Shown here: positions 15,550 through 24,967 of the stretch, piece after piece
Position numbering within the stretch: the first letter of the stretch is position 1
Layout of the letters: every line of letters starts with the position of its first letter
DNA from: Caulobacterales bacterium
Lineage (GTDB): Bacteria > Pseudomonadota > Alphaproteobacteria > Caulobacterales > Caulobacteraceae
Direction: 5' to 3'
DNA length: 64,000 bases
NCBI GenBank assembly: GCA_019510435.1
Contig: JAEKKJ010000008.1
Location: 1 to 64,000 of the forward strand
The notes under the pieces: generated by a model
Database searches by the model: none
Seen by the model: only the letters and a program-made list of their open reading frames with translations
Told to the model about the DNA's origin: nothing
Translations under genes and position numbers: made by a program

Positions 15550-18321
15550 ATGAAGATGCGGACTGTCCTGCGCAGCGGAGTGGCGCTCGCGCCGCTCGCG
15601 GCCCTGCTGGTGGCTGGAACGGCCCATGCCGAGGCGGACTCGCCAGCGTCCGGCGCGGCCGCGGCTCAGGTCGAAGAGGTGGTCGTCACCGGCTCGCGCA
15701 TCGCCCGCACCGGCTTCACCACGCCGACCCCCACCACCATGATCGGCGCCGACGACATCGCCAAGAAGGCGCCGGTGAACATCGCCGACGTGGTCAACCA
15801 GCTCCCGCAACTGGCGGCCAGCTCGAACCCGCGGGTCAACAACGGCAACACCAGCACGGGCCTGAACGGCATCAACAGCCTGAACCTGCGCGGCCTGGGC
15901 GTGAACCGCACCCTCGTGCTGCTGGACGGTCAGCGGGTGGTCGCCGCCACGCCGAACGGCAACGTCGACATCAACAACCTGCCCACCGCCCTGGTCGAGC
16001 GCATCGACGTGGTGACGGGTGGGGCCTCGGCCGCCTATGGCTCCGACGCCGTGGCGGGGGTGGTCAACTTCGTCCTCAACAAGAAGTTCGAGGGCCTCAA
16101 GGGCACGCTGGCCGCCGGCATGACCAGCCGCCAGGACGACCAGACCTACAACGTCGACCTCGCCTATGGGCACAGCTTCGCCGGTGGCCGCGGGCATGTG
16201 CTGCTGAGCGCCGAGTATGCGGACGTGCAGGGAATCGACTTCCTCGATCCCAATGAGCGCAAGTGGTTCAAGTCCTGCGACATGCTGAGCTTCGCCGCCT
16301 CGGCGCGGCCGCAGCGCATCGTGGCCTGCGGCGTCAACGCCCGCACCGTGGCGCAAGGCGGGGTGATCACCTCCACCGCCCTGGCCAACACCCAGTTCCT
16401 CGCGGGCGGCGCGCCGGCGCCGTTCGTCCTCGGCTCCCCGGTCGACACCAACTTCATGGTCGGCGGCAACGTCTGGTATGAGGGCAACACCATCGCCCTG
16501 GACTCCGCGGTGCGTCGCGAAACCGCCTGGGGCCGGGTCAGCTACGACCTCACCGACAACATCACCGGCTCGCTGGAAGCCTCCTACGGCAAGTCGCGCA
16601 CGGCCAATACGGCCGCCTACCAGCGCTTCCCGGGCAGCGGCAGCACGGCCCTGACCATGCGGGCCGACAACCCGTTCCTGAACCCGGCGGTGGCCGCCCA
16701 GGCGCGCGCCCTGGGGATCAGCACCTTCCTCTACGGCTATTCGTCCTACGACCTGGGTCGGCCCAAGAACGTCGCCGACCGCGAGACCTACCGTGTCGTC
16801 GCCAGCCTGAACGGCAAGTTCGGCGACGGCTGGAAGTGGGACGCCTACTACCAGTACGGCGAGACCGACATCGCCGTGGAGCTGCGCAACACCACCAATA
16901 GCGCCCGCTTCAAGCAGGCGATCGACGCCACGCGTGACGCCACGGGCAAGATCGTCTGCCGCTCCACCCTGACCAATCCGGCGGACGGCTGCGTGCCGCT
17001 CAATATCTTCGGGATCGGCGTCGCGAGCCCGGAGGCCATCGCCTACGTCAAGGGTGTCGCCACCCAGAACCTGACCCTGAAGCAGAACGTGGCCGCCGCC
17101 ACCCTGAGCGGTGAGCCGTTTTCGCTCTGGGCGGGGCCGGTCTCGATCGCCACGGGCGCGGAATACCGCAAGGAGCAGATCACGGGCGACGCCGACGCGC
17201 TGTCGCTGGTCAACGGCTGGTTTACGGGCAACTACAAGCCCACCTTCGGCGAATTCAACGTCAAGGAGGTGTTCGGCGAGGTGGCCGTGCCGCTGGCCAA
17301 GGACCTGCCCTTCGCCCGCTCCATCGAGTTCAACGGCGCGGTCCGCTACACCGACTACAGCATCTCCGGCACGGTCACGACCTGGAAGGCGGGCCTCACC
17401 TGGACGCCGGTGGAAGACGTGCGCTTCCGGGCGGTGCGCTCGCGCGACATCCGCGCGCCCAACATGACCGAGCTGTTCGCCGGCGGCCAGACCATCGCCA
17501 CCGACGTCATCGACACCAGCCAGCCGTCGCGGCCCAGCATCCGCACGGTCCGGGTGCAGCAGGGCAACCTGAACCTGGTGCCGGAGCGGGCGGACACCAC
17601 CAGCCTGGGCGTCGTGTACCGACCCTCCTGGGCGCCCGGCTTCAACGCCTCGATCGACTACTATTCCATCGACATCAACGACGCGATCGCCACCCCCGCG
17701 CCGCAGGAGGCGGTCGACCGCTGCGCCCGGGGTGAAACCGCCCTTTGCGCCCTCGTGCCCCGCAACGCCGCCGGCCAGATCACCCAGATCCTGCAGATCC
17801 CCGTGAACGTCGCCGAGCAGAAGGCGACGGGCGTGGATGTCGAGGCCAGCTATCGCCGTCCCATCGGCGACCTGGGCGCCCTAACCGCGCGTGTGCTCGC
17901 GACCCGCACGCTCGACTTCTACACGCTGAACGGCGGGGTGAAGACCGACGCCCTTGGCCAGAACACCGGCTCGATCCCCAAGTGGCGCTGGAACGCGAGC
18001 CTCAGCTTCGATGCGGAGAAGTACTCGCTGACCGCCACGGCTCGGGGCTTCAGCTCGGGCGTCTACGACAACACCTGGACCAGCGGCGTGGAGATCGACG
18101 ACAACCACATCCCCGGCGCGACCTACGTCGACCTCTCCGGCCAGTACCGGATCCGCGACGATGCGCACGGCAAGATCGTCGCGTTCTTCACCATCGAGAA
18201 CCTGTTCGACAAGGATCCCGCATTGGTCGCCGGCGGCTCGCTCAGCTCCCTGCAGACCAACCCGATCCTCTACGACGTGATCGGCCGCAATTACCGGGCC
18301 GGTGTAAGGTTCCAGTTCTGA
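15550..18321 (+). CDS. TonB-dependent outer-membrane receptor
   Basis: This 923-residue protein has a signal peptide ending GTAHAEA, a TonB-box-like VEEVVVTGSRI, a plug domain (VNIADVVNQLPQL, LNLRGLGVNRTLVLLDGQR, VTGGASAAYGSDAVAGVVNF) and a long beta-barrel ending in the aromatic terminus GVRFQF. Length and plug type match the large SusC-like or oligosaccharide-type receptors abundant in Caulobacterales. Placed between the uronate operon and the aldarate dehydratases, it probably brings a sugar-acid conjugate or oligomer across the outer membrane. The start at 15550 follows the ribosome site GGAGGGGA. Confidence 0.92.
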   Translation: MKMRTVLRSGVALAPLAALLVAGTAHAEADSPASGAAAAQVEEVVVTGSRIARTGFTTPTPTTMIGADDIAKKAPVNIADVVNQLPQLAASSNPRVNNGNTSTGLNGINSLNLRGLGVNRTLVLLDGQRVVAATPNGNVDINNLPTALVERIDVVTGGASAAYGSDAVAGVVNFVLNKKFEGLKGTLAAGMTSRQDDQTYNVDLAYGHSFAGGRGHVLLSAEYADVQGIDFLDPNERKWFKSCDMLSFAASARPQRIVACGVNARTVAQGGVITSTALANTQFLAGGAPAPFVLGSPVDTNFMVGGNVWYEGNTIALDSAVRRETAWGRVSYDLTDNITGSLEASYGKSRTANTAAYQRFPGSGSTALTMRADNPFLNPAVAAQARALGISTFLYGYSSYDLGRPKNVADRETYRVVASLNGKFGDGWKWDAYYQYGETDIAVELRNTTNSARFKQAIDATRDATGKIVCRSTLTNPADGCVPLNIFGIGVASPEAIAYVKGVATQNLTLKQNVAAATLSGEPFSLWAGPVSIATGAEYRKEQITGDADALSLVNGWFTGNYKPTFGEFNVKEVFGEVAVPLAKDLPFARSIEFNGAVRYTDYSISGTVTTWKAGLTWTPVEDVRFRAVRSRDIRAPNMTELFAGGQTIATDVIDTSQPSRPSIRTVRVQQGNLNLVPERADTTSLGVVYRPSWAPGFNASIDYYSIDINDAIATPAPQEAVDRCARGETALCALVPRNAAGQITQILQIPVNVAEQKATGVDVEASYRRPIGDLGALTARVLATRTLDFYTLNGGVKTDALGQNTGSIPKWRWNASLSFDAEKYSLTATARGFSSGVYDNTWTSGVEIDDNHIPGATYVDLSGQYRIRDDAHGKIVAFFTIENLFDKDPALVAGGSLSSLQTNPILYDVIGRNYRAGVRFQF

Positions 18322-18352
18322 TGACCGGGGCCTTCCTTCGAGGATCGTGCCG

Positions 18353-19519
18353 ATGAACGCGCCTGCAGCCCCGCCCGCGGCGGGAACCTACGTGGCTGAC
18401 CGGATCGAGCGGCTGGACCTGTCGCTCGTGATCCTGCCGCTCAAAACGCCGGTGAGCGACGCGAAGGTCACCACCGGACGCCAGAAGCCGCTGACGGAGG
18501 TGGCCTTCCTTTTCGTGGAAGCCGAGACCCGCGACGGGTTCCGCGGCCTGGGGTTCAGCTATTCCAAGCGCGCCGGCGGCCCGGGCCTCTACGCCCATGC
18601 CCGGGAGCTTGCGCCCAACCTGATCGGCGAGGATCCCAGCGACATCGCCCGCCTCTGGACCAAGCTCGTCTGGGCGGGCGCCTCGGTGGGTCGCAGCGGC
18701 CTTGCCACCCAGGCGATCGCCGCCTTCGACAACGCGCTCTGGGACCTGAAGGCCAGGCGCGCGGGCCTGTCGCTGGGCAAGCTGATCGGCGCCCAGCGTG
18801 ACAGCGTCGCCTGCTACAATACCTCCGGCGGCTTCCTCTCCACGCCCATCGAGGAGGTCCTCGACAACCTGGACCGGTCGGTCGAGGCCGGCATCGGCGG
18901 CGTGAAGATCAAGGTCGGCCAGCCCGACACCAGGGCCGATCTGAAGCGTCTCGAGGCGGTGCAGAAGCGGCTCGATGGCCGCGCCGCCCTGATGGTGGAC
19001 GCCAACCAGCAGTGGGACCGGGCCACGGCGCTGCGCATGGGCCGCGCGTTCGAGGCTTTCGAACTTACCTGGATCGAGGAGCCGCTGGACGCCTATGACG
19101 CCGAGGGCCACGCGGCCCTGGCCCAGGCGCTGGATACGCCGATCGCGTCCGGGGAAATGCTGGCCAGCGCGGCTGAGCACCTGGACCTCATCCGCCTCGG
19201 CGCGGTCGACATCATCCAGCCGGACGCGCCGCGCGTGGGCGGGATCACCCAGTTCCTGAAGATCCTGACCTTCGCCGACCAGAAGGGCCTGGGCCTCGCC
19301 CCGCACTTCGCCATGGAGATCCACCTGCACCTGGCGGCGACCTATGCCCGCGAGCCGTGGGTGGAGCACTTCGACTGGCTCGACCCCCTGTTCAACGAGC
19401 GCCAGGTGATCCGCGGCGGCCGCATGGTCCTGCCCGATCGTTCCGGCCTCGGCGTCACGCTCAGCGACCAGGCGCGGGCCTGGACCGTCGCCCGCGAAAC
19501 GGTCACGGCGAGCGCCTGA
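18353..19519 (+). CDS. L-talarate/galactarate dehydratase (enolase superfamily)
   Basis: The 388-residue protein follows the Salmonella L-talarate/galactarate dehydratase almost motif for motif: PVSDAKVTTGRQKPLTEVAF, GFSYSKRAGGPG, WAGASVGRSG, KIKVGQPDT with the catalytic KxK, MVDANQQWDRATALRMGR, WIEEPLDAYDAEGHAAL, SGEM, QPDAPRVGGITQFLKI and APHFAMEIHLHLAA. It dehydrates galactarate (and epimerises/dehydrates talarate) to 5-dehydro-4-deoxyglucarate. I used ATG 18353 (AGGA eight bases upstream) rather than GTG 18347. It lies 31 bases after the TonB receptor, so they are probably co-transcribed. Confidence 0.93.
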   Translation: MNAPAAPPAAGTYVADRIERLDLSLVILPLKTPVSDAKVTTGRQKPLTEVAFLFVEAETRDGFRGLGFSYSKRAGGPGLYAHARELAPNLIGEDPSDIARLWTKLVWAGASVGRSGLATQAIAAFDNALWDLKARRAGLSLGKLIGAQRDSVACYNTSGGFLSTPIEEVLDNLDRSVEAGIGGVKIKVGQPDTRADLKRLEAVQKRLDGRAALMVDANQQWDRATALRMGRAFEAFELTWIEEPLDAYDAEGHAALAQALDTPIASGEMLASAAEHLDLIRLGAVDIIQPDAPRVGGITQFLKILTFADQKGLGLAPHFAMEIHLHLAATYAREPWVEHFDWLDPLFNERQVIRGGRMVLPDRSGLGVTLSDQARAWTVARETVTASA

Positions 19520-19528
19520 GGGGGAACG

Positions 19529-19710
19529 ATGCGTGCGCTTGGCACCGCGACCGTGATCGCCGCCCTGCTGGCGCAGGCGATCCCAACCCCTATGTGCTCG
19601 GGGCCGACCGCTATCAGCGCTACACGCCGGTCCAGGCCGAGTGCGCCCGCACCGCGCTCGCCTACCAGGGCCTGCCGGCCCCGCCGCCGGCCGATGCATT
19701 GCGGCCATGA
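19529..19710 (+). pseudogene. Small secreted protein gene with a one-base frameshift
   Basis: A strong ribosome site (GAGGGGGAACG) precedes ATG 19529, which encodes a signal-peptide-like MRALGTATVIAALLAQ. From about 19578 that frame becomes low-complexity, while the frame one base on reads DPNPYVLGADRYQRY, TPVQAECARTALAYQG and ends LPAPPPADALRP at TGA 19708-19710. Restoring one base after 19578 (for instance a second C, giving GCC GAT) joins signal and mature part into a peptide of about 60 residues. The family is unknown to me. It follows the dehydratase by nine bases, inside the operon. Confidence 0.6.
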
Positions 19711-19826
19711 AATCCACCTCGACCCATGCGCGCGTCGCATCAGTCAATTCGGCCTTTGGCTTAGACCGCTGACGGCCGCTCCGACATAGCTTTGACAACC
19801 CGAACGCGATCGAAAGCAGATCTGTG

Positions 19827-20756
19827 ATGACGCCAGACGAGATGATTCAGCAGGTGGGCTCCGGGCTCCTGTCGTTCCCGGTGACCCATTTCGACGCGTC
19901 CGGCGCGTTCGATCCCAAGGCCTATCAGGCCCACTGCGAGTGGATGCTGAGCTTCGACATCGCCGCCCTGTTCGCCGCCGGCGGAACCGGCGAGTTCTTC
20001 TCGCTCGCGCCCGACGAGGTGGAGGCGGTGGTCCGCGCGGCGGTCGAGGCGGCGGCGGGCAAGCGGCCGGTGATCGCCGGCGCCGGCCACGGCACGGCCA
20101 TCGCCACGGACCTGGCGCGCCGCGCCGAGCGCGTGGGCGCCGACGGCGTGCTGCTGCTTCCGCCCTATCTGGTGAATTCGTCCGAAGCGGGGCTGTCGGC
20201 CCACGTCGAGGCGGTCTGCAAGTCCACCGGCCTGGGCGTCATCGTCTACAACCGGGACAACGCCATCCTGGGCGACGAGGCCCTGGCGCGGCTCTGCGAG
20301 CGCTGTCCGAACCTGGTCGGCTTCAAGGACGGGGTCGGCGATATCGAGCTGATGATGCGCATCTACGCGCGGATGGGCGACCGGTTGACCTATGTCGGCG
20401 GCCTGCCCACCGCCGAGACCTACGCCCTGCCGTACCTGGAGATGGGGGTCACCACCTATTCGTCGGCGATCTACAACTTCATGCCGCAATGGGCGCTCAG
20501 CTTCTACGCCGCGGTGCGCCGGCGCGACCACGACACGGTGATGCAGATGCTGCGCGACTTCGTCCTGCCCTACATCACCATCCGCAACCGCGGCCGGGGC
20601 TATGCCGTCTCGATCGTCAAGGCGGGAGTCAGGGCGATCGGCCGTCCGGCAGGCCCCGTGCGTTCGCCGCTTGTGGACCTGACGGCGTCCGAGCAGATGG
20701 AGCTGGAAGCGCTGATCGCCAAGCAACCGAGCGGAATTCCCGCCCGGGCGGCCTGA
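19827..20756 (+). CDS. kdgD: 5-dehydro-4-deoxyglucarate dehydratase
   Basis: This 309-residue member of the DHDPS/NAL aldolase family has the KdgD hallmarks: [17 protein letters not shown] at the N-terminus, [15 protein letters not shown], the Tyr in [11 protein letters not shown] and the Schiff-base Lys in [13 protein letters not shown]. It converts 5-dehydro-4-deoxyglucarate, made by both aldarate dehydratases here, to 2-oxoglutarate semialdehyde and CO2. ATG 19827 is taken over GTG 19824. The gene is followed 20 bases later by gudD. Confidence 0.93.
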   Translation: MTPDEMIQQVGSGLLSFPVTHFDASGAFDPKAYQAHCEWMLSFDIAALFAAGGTGEFFSLAPDEVEAVVRAAVEAAAGKRPVIAGAGHGTAIATDLARRAERVGADGVLLLPPYLVNSSEAGLSAHVEAVCKSTGLGVIVYNRDNAILGDEALARLCERCPNLVGFKDGVGDIELMMRIYARMGDRLTYVGGLPTAETYALPYLEMGVTTYSSAIYNFMPQWALSFYAAVRRRDHDTVMQMLRDFVLPYITIRNRGRGYAVSIVKAGVRAIGRPAGPVRSPLVDLTASEQMELEALIAKQPSGIPARAA

Positions 20757-20776
20757 CGGCGCGGTCGGTCAGAGCC

Positions 20777-22102
20777 GTGAGCTCCCCCGTGGTCCAGGAG
20801 ATGCAGGTCGTGCCGGTCGCCGGCCGCGACAGCATGCTCCTGAATCTCTCAGGGGCGCACGGGCCCTACTTCACTCGCAACATCGTCATCTTGCGCGACA
20901 GCGCGGGACACACGGGCGTGAGTGAGGTCCCGGGCGGGCCAGCCATCCAGAAGACGTTGGAGGACGCCCGCGAACTGGTGGTCGGCCAGCCGATCGCAGG
21001 CTACCGCGCAATCCTGGCGGCCATGCGCGGGCGGTTCGGCGACCGCGACGCGGGTGGTCGGGGCCTGCAGACCTTCGACCTGCGCGTGACAATCCATGCG
21101 ATCACCGCCGTCGAGACGGCCTGCCTCGATCTCATGGGCCAGTTCCTGGGCCTGCCGGTGGCGGCCCTGCTGGGCGATGGCCAACAGCGGGACGCCGTAC
21201 CCATGCTGGGCTACCTGTTCTTCGTCGGCGACGCCGCCCGGACCGGCCTCGACTATGGCGACCCCGCCGGCGAGCCTGACGGCTGGGAGCGGCTGCGTCG
21301 CCAGCTCGCCCTGACGCCAGACGCCATCGTGCGCCTCGCCGAGGCCGCCCAGGACCGCTACGGCTTCCGCGACTTCAAGCTGAAGGGCGGCGTCCTCGCC
21401 GGGGACGAGGAGGTGGCGGCGATCTGCGCGGTGGCGGAGCGTTTCCCGGACGCCAATGTGACCATCGATCCCAACGGCGCCTGGTCGCTGGAGGAAGCCA
21501 TCCGCCTGATGGCGCCGCTGCGGGACGTACTGGCCTATGCCGAGGATCCGTGCGGCGCGGAGGCGGGGTTCTCCGGCCGCGAGATCATGGCCGAGTTCCG
21601 CCGCGCCACCGGCCTGCGCACCGCCACCAACATGATCGCCACCGATTGGCGCCAGCTGGGCCACGCGCTGCAGCTGCAGGCCATCGACATTCCCCTGGCC
21701 GACCCGCATTTCTGGACCATGGAAGGGACGGTGCGGGTGGCCCAGCTCTGCCGCGACACCGGCCTGACCTGGGGATCGCATTCCAACAACCACTTCGACG
21801 TATCGCTGGCCATGTTCACCCATGCCGCGGCCGCTGCGCCCGGCCGGATCACCGCGGTGGACACCCACTGGATCTGGCAGGACGGCCAGCGCCTGACCCG
21901 CGAGCCGCCGAGAATCCGCGACGGTCTGGTGCGGGTGTCCGACCGGCCGGGCCTGGGCGTGGACCTCGACCTCGAGCAGCTGGAGGCGGCGCACGTGCTG
22001 CACAAGCGGGTGGGCGGCGGGGCCCGCGACGACGCGGCGGCCATGCAGCCGCTGATCGACGGCTGGACCTTCGATCCCAAGCGGCCCTGCCTGGTGCGAT
22101 AG
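20777..22102 (+). CDS. gudD: Glucarate dehydratase
   Basis: The 441-residue protein is highly similar to E. coli GudD throughout: [63 protein letters not shown] with the catalytic Kx[51 protein letters not shown] and [18 protein letters not shown]. It dehydrates D-glucarate (and L-idarate) to 5-dehydro-4-deoxyglucarate. GTG 20777 is the start that gives the GudD-like N-terminus. With kdgD and the 2,5-dioxovalerate dehydrogenase it completes the pathway to 2-oxoglutarate. Confidence 0.95.
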   Translation: MSSPVVQEMQVVPVAGRDSMLLNLSGAHGPYFTRNIVILRDSAGHTGVSEVPGGPAIQKTLEDARELVVGQPIAGYRAILAAMRGRFGDRDAGGRGLQTFDLRVTIHAITAVETACLDLMGQFLGLPVAALLGDGQQRDAVPMLGYLFFVGDAARTGLDYGDPAGEPDGWERLRRQLALTPDAIVRLAEAAQDRYGFRDFKLKGGVLAGDEEVAAICAVAERFPDANVTIDPNGAWSLEEAIRLMAPLRDVLAYAEDPCGAEAGFSGREIMAEFRRATGLRTATNMIATDWRQLGHALQLQAIDIPLADPHFWTMEGTVRVAQLCRDTGLTWGSHSNNHFDVSLAMFTHAAAAAPGRITAVDTHWIWQDGQRLTREPPRIRDGLVRVSDRPGLGVDLDLEQLEAAHVLHKRVGGGARDDAAAMQPLIDGWTFDPKRPCLVR

Positions 22103-22159
22103 GCGACCTTCGCCAGGTGCAACTGATGCCGACAGAGTGCGCGGGCCCCAGCGCGCTGT

Positions 22160-23056
22160 TCAGGCGTGTTGGACGTCGTCCGAGCCCAACCATTTCCACA
22201 GCCGCCCAAGAACCGGCCCCGGCGGCCGTCCTCCGAGCCGGCCCGCCGCGACGGCCTCGCGCCGCCCCGGCAACCGGGGCCCGGCCAGGGAGACGAGCGT
22301 GCCTTGCGCCAGGTCGGCCCCGATGAGGAAATCGGGCAGGTGGCCCCACGCGAGGCCCTGAAGGATGATCTCCTTCTTCGTCAACTGATCGGGCACGGAG
22401 CATTGGTGCGCCCCTGCGAGGACGAAATGGCTCTCCGCCGCTGAGCGCCGGCCGGTGTCGCGAATGACCGCCTGCGTGGAGGTCTGCAGACTCTCCGGCG
22501 TGGGCTCTGCGGCGGCCCCGAGGTCGAGGAAGCCGGGCGCGGCCACCGGGACCATGGCCACCTCGCCGAGGTTCAGCCAGTCGACGGCGAGCTGCTGTGG
22601 CTCGGCGCGGTGCAGGATGAGGTCCGCATCGCCCTCGACCAGGCGCTCCAGCGGCCCGCTCACCGCCTCGTACGACAGGTGCAGGCGGGTCGCCGGCGCC
22701 TCGCGTCGGAAGAAGGTGCTGAGGCGCGCGAGGAGCGCAGGGGGGCAGAGGTCGCCGATCACGACGCGCAGCACCGGCTCCTCGCCTGCGGCGAGCAGCT
22801 CGCCGAACGCCTGCAGGCTCTCCATCTCCCCGAGCGCGCGCCGCGCGCGTTCGTGGAAGGCGTGTCCGGCGTCGCTCAGCCCGACGCGATAGCCGCTGCG
22901 GTCCAGCAGGGCGAGGCCAACCCGGGCTTCCAGACGCGCCACCGCCGCGAAGACGGCCGGGTGGGACCGTCCCAGCCTCGCCGCCGCCGCCTGGAATCCC
23001 CCTTCCCGGACGACGGCGTCGAATGAACGCAGATCCTGAAGACTGAATGTCGTCAT
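22160..23056 (-). CDS. LysR-family transcriptional regulator
   Basis: This 298-residue protein has the N-terminal LysR HTH (LQDLRSFDAVVREGGFQAAAARL, with the unusual recognition segment GRSHPAVFAAVARLE) and an effector domain beginning LRVVIGDLCPPALL. It closes the right edge of the aldarate island, convergent with gudD and divergent from the PcaD-like hydrolase at 23178, so either could be its target. The effector is unknown. Confidence 0.85.
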   Translation of the reverse strand: MTTFSLQDLRSFDAVVREGGFQAAAARLGRSHPAVFAAVARLEARVGLALLDRSGYRVGLSDAGHAFHERARRALGEMESLQAFGELLAAGEEPVLRVVIGDLCPPALLARLSTFFRREAPATRLHLSYEAVSGPLERLVEGDADLILHRAEPQQLAVDWLNLGEVAMVPVAAPGFLDLGAAAEPTPESLQTSTQAVIRDTGRRSAAESHFVLAGAHQCSVPDQLTKKEIILQGLAWGHLPDFLIGADLAQGTLVSLAGPRLPGRREAVAAGRLGGRPPGPVLGRLWKWLGSDDVQHA

Positions 23057-23177
23057 TGTCGATGAACCTGAAAAAGACAGCTCAGTCTTTGTAATATCAA
23101 GCCCGTCCGTTCGGTCCTACGGATTCCGCCATCAGGGCCGCCCGGGGCGGCCGCAGTCGGGACAAGGACACAGCGCC

Positions 23178-24020
23178 ATGAGCGAGACCTCGTACATCAC
23201 CGCCGGCGACGGTTGCCGGATCGCCTATCGCCTCGAGGGAGCCGCGGACCTTCCGGTGCTCGTGCTTTCAAACTCGATCGCCACGACCCTGCACATGTGG
23301 GACGGGGAGATGGGCTGGTTCACAAAGCGCTTCAGAGTCCTGCGGTACGACCTGCGTGGCCACGGGCGCTCCGACGCCCCGGCCGGCGCCTATTCCCTCG
23401 ACCGCCTCGGCCGTGATGTCCTTGAGTTGCTGGACGCCCTGGGCCTGGAACGGGTGCGCTTCTGCGGCCTCTCCCTGGGCGGCTTCATCGGGCAATGGCT
23501 CGGCATCCACGCACCTGAGCGGATCGAACGGCTCGTGCTCTCGAACGCGTCCCCGCACCTGGGCCCGGCCACCTATTTCGACGCGCGGATCGGCCGGACG
23601 CTTGCGGCGCCGGATCTGGCGGAGCAGGCGGAGATGTTCCTTGGGGATTGGTTTCCGCCGGCGCTGTTCCAAACCCATCCGCAGCTGATTTCGAACTTTC
23701 GCGAAATGATCCTTTCGATCTCGCCGCAGGGGCTGGCGGGCTGCTTCGCGGCGGTGCGGGATGCCGATCTGCGGCGCACGATCGCGCTCATCGATCGGCC
23801 GACATTGGTCATCGGCGGGCGTTACGACACGGTCACGGCGGCGAGCCACAGCGAAGCCATGGCGCGGACCATCCCGGGTGCGGAGTTGCGCCTCCTTGAC
23901 GGGGTGCACCTGCTGAATGTCGAGCGGCGCGAGGAATTCCTGGCGGCGGTGCAAGGGTTCCTCGGCGCGGACGTGGCGCCCGCCCGACGTGATGTTGATT
24001 GTGAGGTGGGCGTTGCTTGA
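23178..24020 (+). CDS. Alpha/beta hydrolase, 3-oxoadipate enol-lactonase (PcaD)-like
   Basis: The 280-residue protein has the PcaD-like pattern: RIAYRLEG at the N-terminus, NSIATTLHMWD (oxyanion region), YDLRGHGRSDAPAGAYSLDRL, nucleophile Ser in FCGLSLGGFIGQW, acid Asp in GGRYDTVT and His in LDGVHLLNVE. PcaD opens 3-oxoadipate enol-lactone in the beta-ketoadipate pathway, but no other pca gene is present, so another lactone or ester is possible. It is divergent from the LysR gene at 22160 and may be controlled by it. Confidence 0.75.
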   Translation: MSETSYITAGDGCRIAYRLEGAADLPVLVLSNSIATTLHMWDGEMGWFTKRFRVLRYDLRGHGRSDAPAGAYSLDRLGRDVLELLDALGLERVRFCGLSLGGFIGQWLGIHAPERIERLVLSNASPHLGPATYFDARIGRTLAAPDLAEQAEMFLGDWFPPALFQTHPQLISNFREMILSISPQGLAGCFAAVRDADLRRTIALIDRPTLVIGGRYDTVTAASHSEAMARTIPGAELRLLDGVHLLNVERREEFLAAVQGFLGADVAPARRDVDCEVGVA

Positions 24021-24207
24021 CCCGTCTGGTGTGCGGGGCCGGCGCGCTGGCGCCGATCGGTGACGGAAACCGCCGCGGCGCTGGCGACAAACCTGACAAT
24101 CGAAGGTTGCGCGAAGCTTGCAACAATCCTGAGGAGAACCGAGCCGTTGGCCGCAGCGTGGGCCGACGGTCTCGGCCTTGGTCGAACCGGTGTGATCGGA
24201 CGTGACG

Positions 24208-24846
24208 ATGCAAGTATCTGATTCTGCGTCATATCGTTGGGCCTTGCCGTCCGTCGGGCCGCAATCGACGCCGGAACCGGTTGCTCAGCCTGCTGGGCAG
24301 AACCTGGACAGCGCGGCAACGGTTGCCCAGCAGAGGCCGACGCCGCCCGCGCCGCACCTCCCCGTCCTCTCAATGCTCGATGCGCTTCTGAATGCGCAGT
24401 CGCCCGGCGGCCACAAGATGGTCCTCGGGCCGGACGGCAAGCCGGACATGCGCGCGACGCTGCTTGCGAATGTGCCTCAGAACGGCGCCGCCACCGGCAT
24501 TCCCGGTGGGATTGGCGGGGTCAAGGTGATCTCCTGGTCGGACGACGGGTCGGCCGACGCAGCCAACATCGGCGGGCTTACGGACGATCAGGTCGCCCAG
24601 GACCTGGTCCAGCAGGCGGGTTCGAACGGGACTTTGGGCTACGCCGATCTCCTGAGGACCATGGGCGTCGATACGACCACGGACAACGGAAAGACCATGG
24701 CCAAGGATCTGAAGTTCGTCTGGGACAAGCTTGCCCATGGACAATCCTCGCCCCTGCCGCCGTCGCAAGTCGCTGAGGCCGTGAGGGCGTATCGCGTGAC
24801 AGAGGGCGACGATATCGCCGCCGGCGGCGCGATGTGGCGGGCCTGA
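24208..24846 (+). CDS. Hypothetical protein, proline/glutamine-rich N-terminus
   Basis: This 212-residue protein is not one I recognise. It has no signal peptide. Residues 10-55 are rich in Pro, Gln and Ala; the middle is Gly/Asp-rich (GIPGGIGGVKVISWSDDGSA); the C-terminal half is helical with a segment GGLTDDQVAQDLVQQAGSNG then LGYADLLRTMG that resembles a single EF-hand-like or wHTH-like helical pair, without certainty. Its base composition is visibly less GC-rich than that of its neighbours. ATG 24208 is used; GTG 24202 is also possible. It stands alone between the PcaD-like gene and the ABC-F gene. Confidence 0.55.
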   Translation: MQVSDSASYRWALPSVGPQSTPEPVAQPAGQNLDSAATVAQQRPTPPAPHLPVLSMLDALLNAQSPGGHKMVLGPDGKPDMRATLLANVPQNGAATGIPGGIGGVKVISWSDDGSADAANIGGLTDDQVAQDLVQQAGSNGTLGYADLLRTMGVDTTTDNGKTMAKDLKFVWDKLAHGQSSPLPPSQVAEAVRAYRVTEGDDIAAGGAMWRA

Positions 24847-24967
24847 CCGTCGCCGGCTTGCGGGCGGGCGGCGCCTTGGTCGTGCAAGGCTGCCCCGTTC
24901 GGCGCCGATCTGCGACGCCAGCCAATCGCCACTTGCGGACGTTGTGAATCGATCGGATTGCGCGGGT

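Noticed and set aside
13795..16356. 853-residue reading of the MFS frame running far upstream
   Set aside because: The part before GTG 15132 crosses the intergenic control region and the antisense of the TonB receptor gene; it is a frame left open by high GC.
20777..22102. Fusion of kdgD and gudD suggested by an open frame spanning both
   Set aside because: The long frame starting at 19940 reads kdgD out of frame; kdgD and gudD are separate genes 20 bases apart.
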